In this document: piece after piece, positions 19,559-23,270 of the stretch
Layout: each line of letters begins with the position of its first letter
Numbering within the stretch: the stretch's first letter is position 1
DNA from: Poronia punctata
Lineage: Eukaryota; Ascomycota; Sordariomycetes; Xylariales; Xylariaceae
Direction: 5' to 3'
Length of the DNA stretch: 23,270 nucleotides
Assembly: GCA_022579005.1 (NCBI GenBank)
Contig: MU401845.1
Coordinates: forward strand, 1-23,270
Program-made: the position numbers and the translations under genes
The notes under the pieces: generated by a model
Told to the model about the DNA's origin: nothing
What the model saw: the letters and a program-made list of their open reading frames with translations, nothing else
The model's database searches: none

Positions 19559-22240
19559 CTAATCACTTTCATTGGCCCCGCGGCCTATGTTCTCCTTCTG
19601 TTGAGAGAGCAAGTTGTTCAGTAGCACCTGGACTTCTTCCCCGTCACATAAACTCAACTCCAGTCCCTCGACAAAGGTGCCATATATGACGTACTCGTCA
19701 TACTCTCTGAGCAACCGTACCGAAGTATCCAACACCGAGGTCGGTAGGCTCATCGTGCATAAGAGGGCATGTGTCTCATAGCCTGGAGGAATGCTTTCCA
19801 GTGGCATAAGATCGCTCTTCGCGCGCTTTCTTTTTTTCGCTCCGCCTTCCTCCGGGGCGGCAGACTTCTGCCTGCGTAGGAGGTATGCCCTTGGATCGCC
19901 CGTGGGCAATGTTGTCGCTATGGGCTCGGGAGCATCTTTGTTTGCTTCTTTTCCTTTGAAGGAGTTGGGTTGTATGACGCCGAATGGCGGCCTACCATGT
20001 GCCAGCGGTCGGACGTGAGTTGGGTTCCTGTTGGTATCGGCCGGATGCCGATCTTCCATTTGCGACATCTGGTAGTCCAGGTGTTGTCTCGCTGTTGATA
20101 TCATAGCTTTCATGCCTTCCGCGCCGCCGTCCTCCACTGTATTAACTAGCAGCTGGGATCCCTCTTGTGTGTCGCCCATGTTATCCCGAGGCCCCCGCCG
20201 AGGACGGCTGGCTCGTGTGCCCCCGAATGATATTTGCGTCTGGCTTAGGCCAGTTATACACGGCCCCTGGAGGCGACTCCCGTGGCGGTTCTTCTCGGTG
20301 GAAGAAGGGGGCGTCCAAGGCAACTGCTCGCGACGAGGACGGAGAGTAAGGTGCGAGCGGTCGGACCTGGTATCAGGCACTCGATTATGTGAGGGGGTTG
20401 ATAGCGGACTACGGTACGGTCCGCCTGGAACCCTCAACTCTCGGGAAACTAAGAGCCTCGAATTCTGGAGGTGTTGCTGATCCCTGGGAACATGAAGGTC
20501 GCCGGGAGGGGCTAGAGGATGTCGAAGAACAGGGTGCTCTGGTGTAAAAGGGGGCTGGGTGTTAAATTCCGTTCGCTCGCCTGGGTCCGATGGTGCCACC
20601 ATCACTCTGCGCATCTCGGAGTTCAATCCGGGACCAGAATACCCTTTCATGTTGAGTTCCCTACCCTCGACGGTTCCTTGACTGCCTGCGGACTGCAGTA
20701 CTGCCTCATCTTGTCGTTCATGGATATTCTTTATCTGTTCGCTAACATAGTCGGACACATTATCTTTCCACTGGGTCAGGCCTGGAGTGGCCATATCTTG
20801 CTCCCCCCTGGAGTCTCCCGACTGCAAAAACCGATGAAGCAGATAAGGCTGCATCAGGTCGACCGACCCTGGTCTACTAGCAGATTCGAGTTGCATAGGT
20901 CCTCCGTCATTCGCAAGAGTCGAAAGACTGTCAGCTCTATCATGAGAGTGTCCTCTCTCGGAAGAAACACTTTCGGCAAGCATACTGCGGTTGCTTCGCC
21001 ACATTCCACGGGCGGGTTCGGGAATATTAGGCAAACCTCCGGGCTGAATATCAGAATTAGTTGAGGCTTGAAAGCCGGGGCTTCCTATCGACGTTGTATT
21101 TATAGCCCCGACAGAGATGTCTTGAGGTTCTTGATGGTTTATCTTAGCGGTCGGGTAGGCTTCACTACACATTTCCCTGAACGCATCCAAAACCAGTTGT
21201 TCATCCGAGAAGAGGACATTATCTTTGGCCGGCTCGATATTAGGGTCGTAGCTCTTCGGGGGGCAACGTATGTCGAGTCGAATGAAGCCGTCACGGATAT
21301 CCCTCGGCGACGCTGATCGTCTCAGATAATCTAGGAATATTTTCAGAAGCTTCTTAGCTGTACCACGCCCGGCGTTGAGTGGGCGACGGTCAACGGAGAA
21401 GTAATGACGCTTAGGTATCTTTTGGAAATCGACGTCCGGCTTAATGAGTAAGGCCTCGAGGACAAAGCATTCATCTGTATGGCCTGGAGAGTGGCCAGCC
21501 ACAACAGATCCCTCAGTACATTTAAGATGACGTTGGAGCGTGCTTAGAGAACAGCTAGATGCAAGTTCGACCCCAAATAAATGCAGCGCCGCTTCTTTGG
21601 GGGTGGCATCGTGCCTTGGCGAATAAAACCACGTCCTGTTTGACGGTGGCAGAACCTTGAATTGCAGTCTGAGCTGCGGTCGTGCCATAGCATATGCTCG
21701 AAGAAGTTCCTGGACCTTGTCGATAGTCTTTTTCGCCTCCTTGATGGCAATTTGCTCACGCACAGGCTGACGGCCAAATACACCGGTTACACAAAGGGTA
21801 GTCCCTACGGGCGCAGACGTTACGTTCTGTTTCAGTACACCGCCTTGATTAGGTGCCAATCGAAGAACGGCAGCGATGGGCTCAGTAGACGTTTTGGTCG
21901 TTATAGTAATGTCCCCTAGGGTATTAATATTTGCGAGTGCCTCACCACGGAAGCCAAGCGAGTGTCCTACAACATTTGGAAGCTCCTCGAGGTTCTTGAG
22001 TTTACTAGTATAGCCACGTCTGGCAAGTGCGTTGTAATCATTGGGGTGGATGCCAACTCCATTGTCCCGGACTTGGATCTTGGATACGGTATCATGGGAT
22101 ATGACGATATCGACCGAAGACGCTTTGGCATCTATCGCATTGTCTAACAGCTCCTTTACCAGGATATCAGGGCTGACGACGGCTACATATGACCTTATTT
22201 GTCTAGTTACAGAGTCTGGTAGGGGAGAAATAGAGGACAT
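19559..22240 (-). CDS. MLH2: MutL-family mismatch repair protein, Mlh2/PMS1 type
   Basis: This is an 893-aa nuclear protein with an N-terminal GHKL ATPase domain. It shows VKELLDNAIDA (E30, N34), RDNGVGI (58-64), YTSKL (77-81), GFRGEAL (96-102), GTT (146-148), SVDRRPLN (282-289) and DPNIEPAKDNVLF with K339, the conserved lysine of MutL proteins. The usual AGEV motif before the first helix is absent (IRSYVAVVSPD instead). The C-terminal DQHAxDER endonuclease motif is also absent. Both losses fit yeast Mlh2 and human PMS1 rather than Pms1/PMS2, Mlh1 or Mlh3. Residues about 370-800 are a long Ser/Pro/Arg-rich, probably disordered linker. KKRKRAK (802-808) is a likely nuclear signal, then a short tail of about 80 residues follows. 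Family role: partner of Mlh1 as an accessory factor in repair and meiotic gene conversion. I chose the ATG at 22240 (A at -3) because the open frame continues 122 codons further upstream with hydrophobic sequence foreign to MutL. Confidence 0.85.
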   Translation of the reverse strand: MSSISPLPDSVTRQIRSYVAVVSPDILVKELLDNAIDAKASSVDIVISHDTVSKIQVRDNGVGIHPNDYNALARRGYTSKLKNLEELPNVVGHSLGFRGEALANINTLGDITITTKTSTEPIAAVLRLAPNQGGVLKQNVTSAPVGTTLCVTGVFGRQPVREQIAIKEAKKTIDKVQELLRAYAMARPQLRLQFKVLPPSNRTWFYSPRHDATPKEAALHLFGVELASSCSLSTLQRHLKCTEGSVVAGHSPGHTDECFVLEALLIKPDVDFQKIPKRHYFSVDRRPLNAGRGTAKKLLKIFLDYLRRSASPRDIRDGFIRLDIRCPPKSYDPNIEPAKDNVLFSDEQLVLDAFREMCSEAYPTAKINHQEPQDISVGAINTTSIGSPGFQASTNSDIQPGGLPNIPEPARGMWRSNRSMLAESVSSERGHSHDRADSLSTLANDGGPMQLESASRPGSVDLMQPYLLHRFLQSGDSRGEQDMATPGLTQWKDNVSDYVSEQIKNIHERQDEAVLQSAGSQGTVEGRELNMKGYSGPGLNSEMRRVMVAPSDPGERTEFNTQPPFTPEHPVLRHPLAPPGDLHVPRDQQHLQNSRLLVSRELRVPGGPYRSPLSTPSHNRVPDTRSDRSHLTLRPRREQLPWTPPSSTEKNRHGSRLQGPCITGLSQTQISFGGTRASRPRRGPRDNMGDTQEGSQLLVNTVEDGGAEGMKAMISTARQHLDYQMSQMEDRHPADTNRNPTHVRPLAHGRPPFGVIQPNSFKGKEANKDAPEPIATTLPTGDPRAYLLRRQKSAAPEEGGAKKRKRAKSDLMPLESIPPGYETHALLCTMSLPTSVLDTSVRLLREYDEYVIYGTFVEGLELSLCDGEEVQVLLNNLLSQQKENIGRGANESD

Positions 22241-23100
22241 GCTAATACAGGAGAACTCAGCCAACCTGCTAGGCAAAGGGTTGTCTAAGAATAAGGCACA
22301 GAGGAACAAACAGTACGATACCAGGAGCGAGAGCTTGGGTAGATGCTCCTCAAGGAGAGGGGTAAGAAGCTGTTGATGGAGTCTAAGATATGTATAGCAT
22401 ATGTGAGGATGTATTCGTATATAATACCTACACACGCGCCGAGTTGAAGTTTTGAGCTGTAGGAGAACATAAGTGAAAAAACACACAGGTGAAAACAACA
22501 CAGGGTAAAAGTCGAAACTCAACTGCCAGGCGAAAGAAGGAGGAAGGCGCTCTCGTCTGGGACTACAAATTGGCCAGGCAATTGCCATCTTGTTCCACGA
22601 TATCAAGCAGCAGCCTCGACCTAGCGCTCCTTAACTTTACCTCTCGTTCCTACCTTCAAATTTGTGTATCTCGTATCCCCTGTTCCTTCCTGGGCGTCTC
22701 TTCACTAAGGTAGCAGCCAGGTGGCTTGTTTATAGGCAAGCTGGAGTGTACATGGCAGTAGGTAGGTACCTACTATCAACAAGATGGGCATCTAATCGTA
22801 CATCTGCATATTATGGCTGTGAGAGGACTAATGGTCCATTGCATGTCCGTCTGCCAGACTTACTTCTGCCTTTCACAGACTTTTTGTTGGTGTATAAGGC
22901 GCTAGGGTTACCCCAGCCAAACCACGGTCTTTAATACGTGTAGGTACTCGTAGTTATTTTAGATGCATCCCGTCTCTACTACCGTGCGTGCATGTGCGCG
23001 TTGCGCGTGTGTCAGTTTTGCCCCACACTAATACCGAGGTACCCTATGAGACAATATGAGTGGATAGGTGTAGATCCGCTGGTTGCAAGGATAAGTAGAC
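22241..23100 (-). promoter_or_regulatory. Upstream region of the MutL gene
   Basis: This stretch holds the 5' leader and promoter of the minus-strand MutL gene, up to the right AT block. The gene's frame stays open to 22606 but that part reads as untranslated leader. A 12-bp perfect palindrome GTAGGTACCTAC lies at 22762-22773, within a TAGGTA cluster. Plus-strand open frames here, up to 90 codons, have no recognisable features. No TATA box or divergent gene was identified. Confidence 0.5.
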
Positions 23101-23270
23101 TACATAAAATAAGGGTACTAATATATAAAAGATAATGTAAAATAATTAAAAATAGGTACTAGGTATAGTATTTACTTATATTTTATATATTTTAAACTTT
23201 TAAATATTTTTTTTTATTTTACTTTATATATAATATATTAATAGGTTTTTTATACTAGTTAATATAAGTT
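23100..23270. repeat. Start of a second AT-rich block
   Basis: From about 23100 to the window end the sequence turns to A/T runs with very few G or C. The style matches bases 1-8935 and it contains no gene. It is probably the edge of another RIP-mutated region, cut by the window. Confidence 0.7.

Noticed and set aside
20519..21064. 181-codon plus-strand open frame inside the MutL gene
   Set aside because: It is antisense to the disordered linker of the MutL protein, and its translation shows no family features.
22662..22934. 90-codon plus-strand open frame divergent from the MutL gene
   Set aside because: It has no recognisable domain, and the start and context are weak; chance open frame in intergenic DNA.

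Overview
The window looks like nuclear DNA of a filamentous ascomycete (Pezizomycotina, perhaps Sordariomycetes; species not determinable). Three points support this: short 63-105 nt spliceosomal introns with GT..AG borders, three conserved fungal protein families, and a sharp contrast between balanced-GC gene DNA and very AT-rich, CpA-poor DNA. That contrast is the usual mark of repeat-induced point mutation (RIP).

Layout. Bases 1 to about 8935 form an AT-rich block with no intact gene. The first 120 bases are about 12% G+C by hand count. The block reads as heavily RIP-mutated repeat DNA. Inside it lie a much less mutated 174-bp palindromic element (6084-6257, probably a MITE), a seven-unit array of short palindromes (8457-8656) and several smaller repeats. 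Bases 8940-23100 are a balanced-GC gene island with three protein genes. A plus-strand glycogen debranching enzyme (GDB1, 9995-14701, one intron, 1547 aa) comes first. A minus-strand gene follows for a small secreted cysteine-rich protein with a probable GPI-anchor signal (15874-16695, four exons, 191 aa, rebuilt here). Last is a minus-strand MutL homologue of the Mlh2/human PMS1 type (19559-22240, 893 aa, no intron). From about 23100 the sequence turns AT-rich again, so the island lies between two AT-rich blocks.

The three genes have no evident functional link: glycogen breakdown, cell surface, and DNA mismatch repair/recombination. GDB1 and the surface-protein gene are convergent; the surface-protein gene and the MutL gene run in tandem. 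Long intergenic stretches (14702-15873, 16696-19558, 22241-23100) hold many TAGGTA/TACCTA motifs and one foldback sequence, but no gene I can support. I found no tRNA, rRNA or CRISPR array. The most unusual items are the MITE-like palindrome, the palindrome array, the strand-asymmetric survival of TpC in the AT block, and the MutL homologue that ends without an endonuclease domain.
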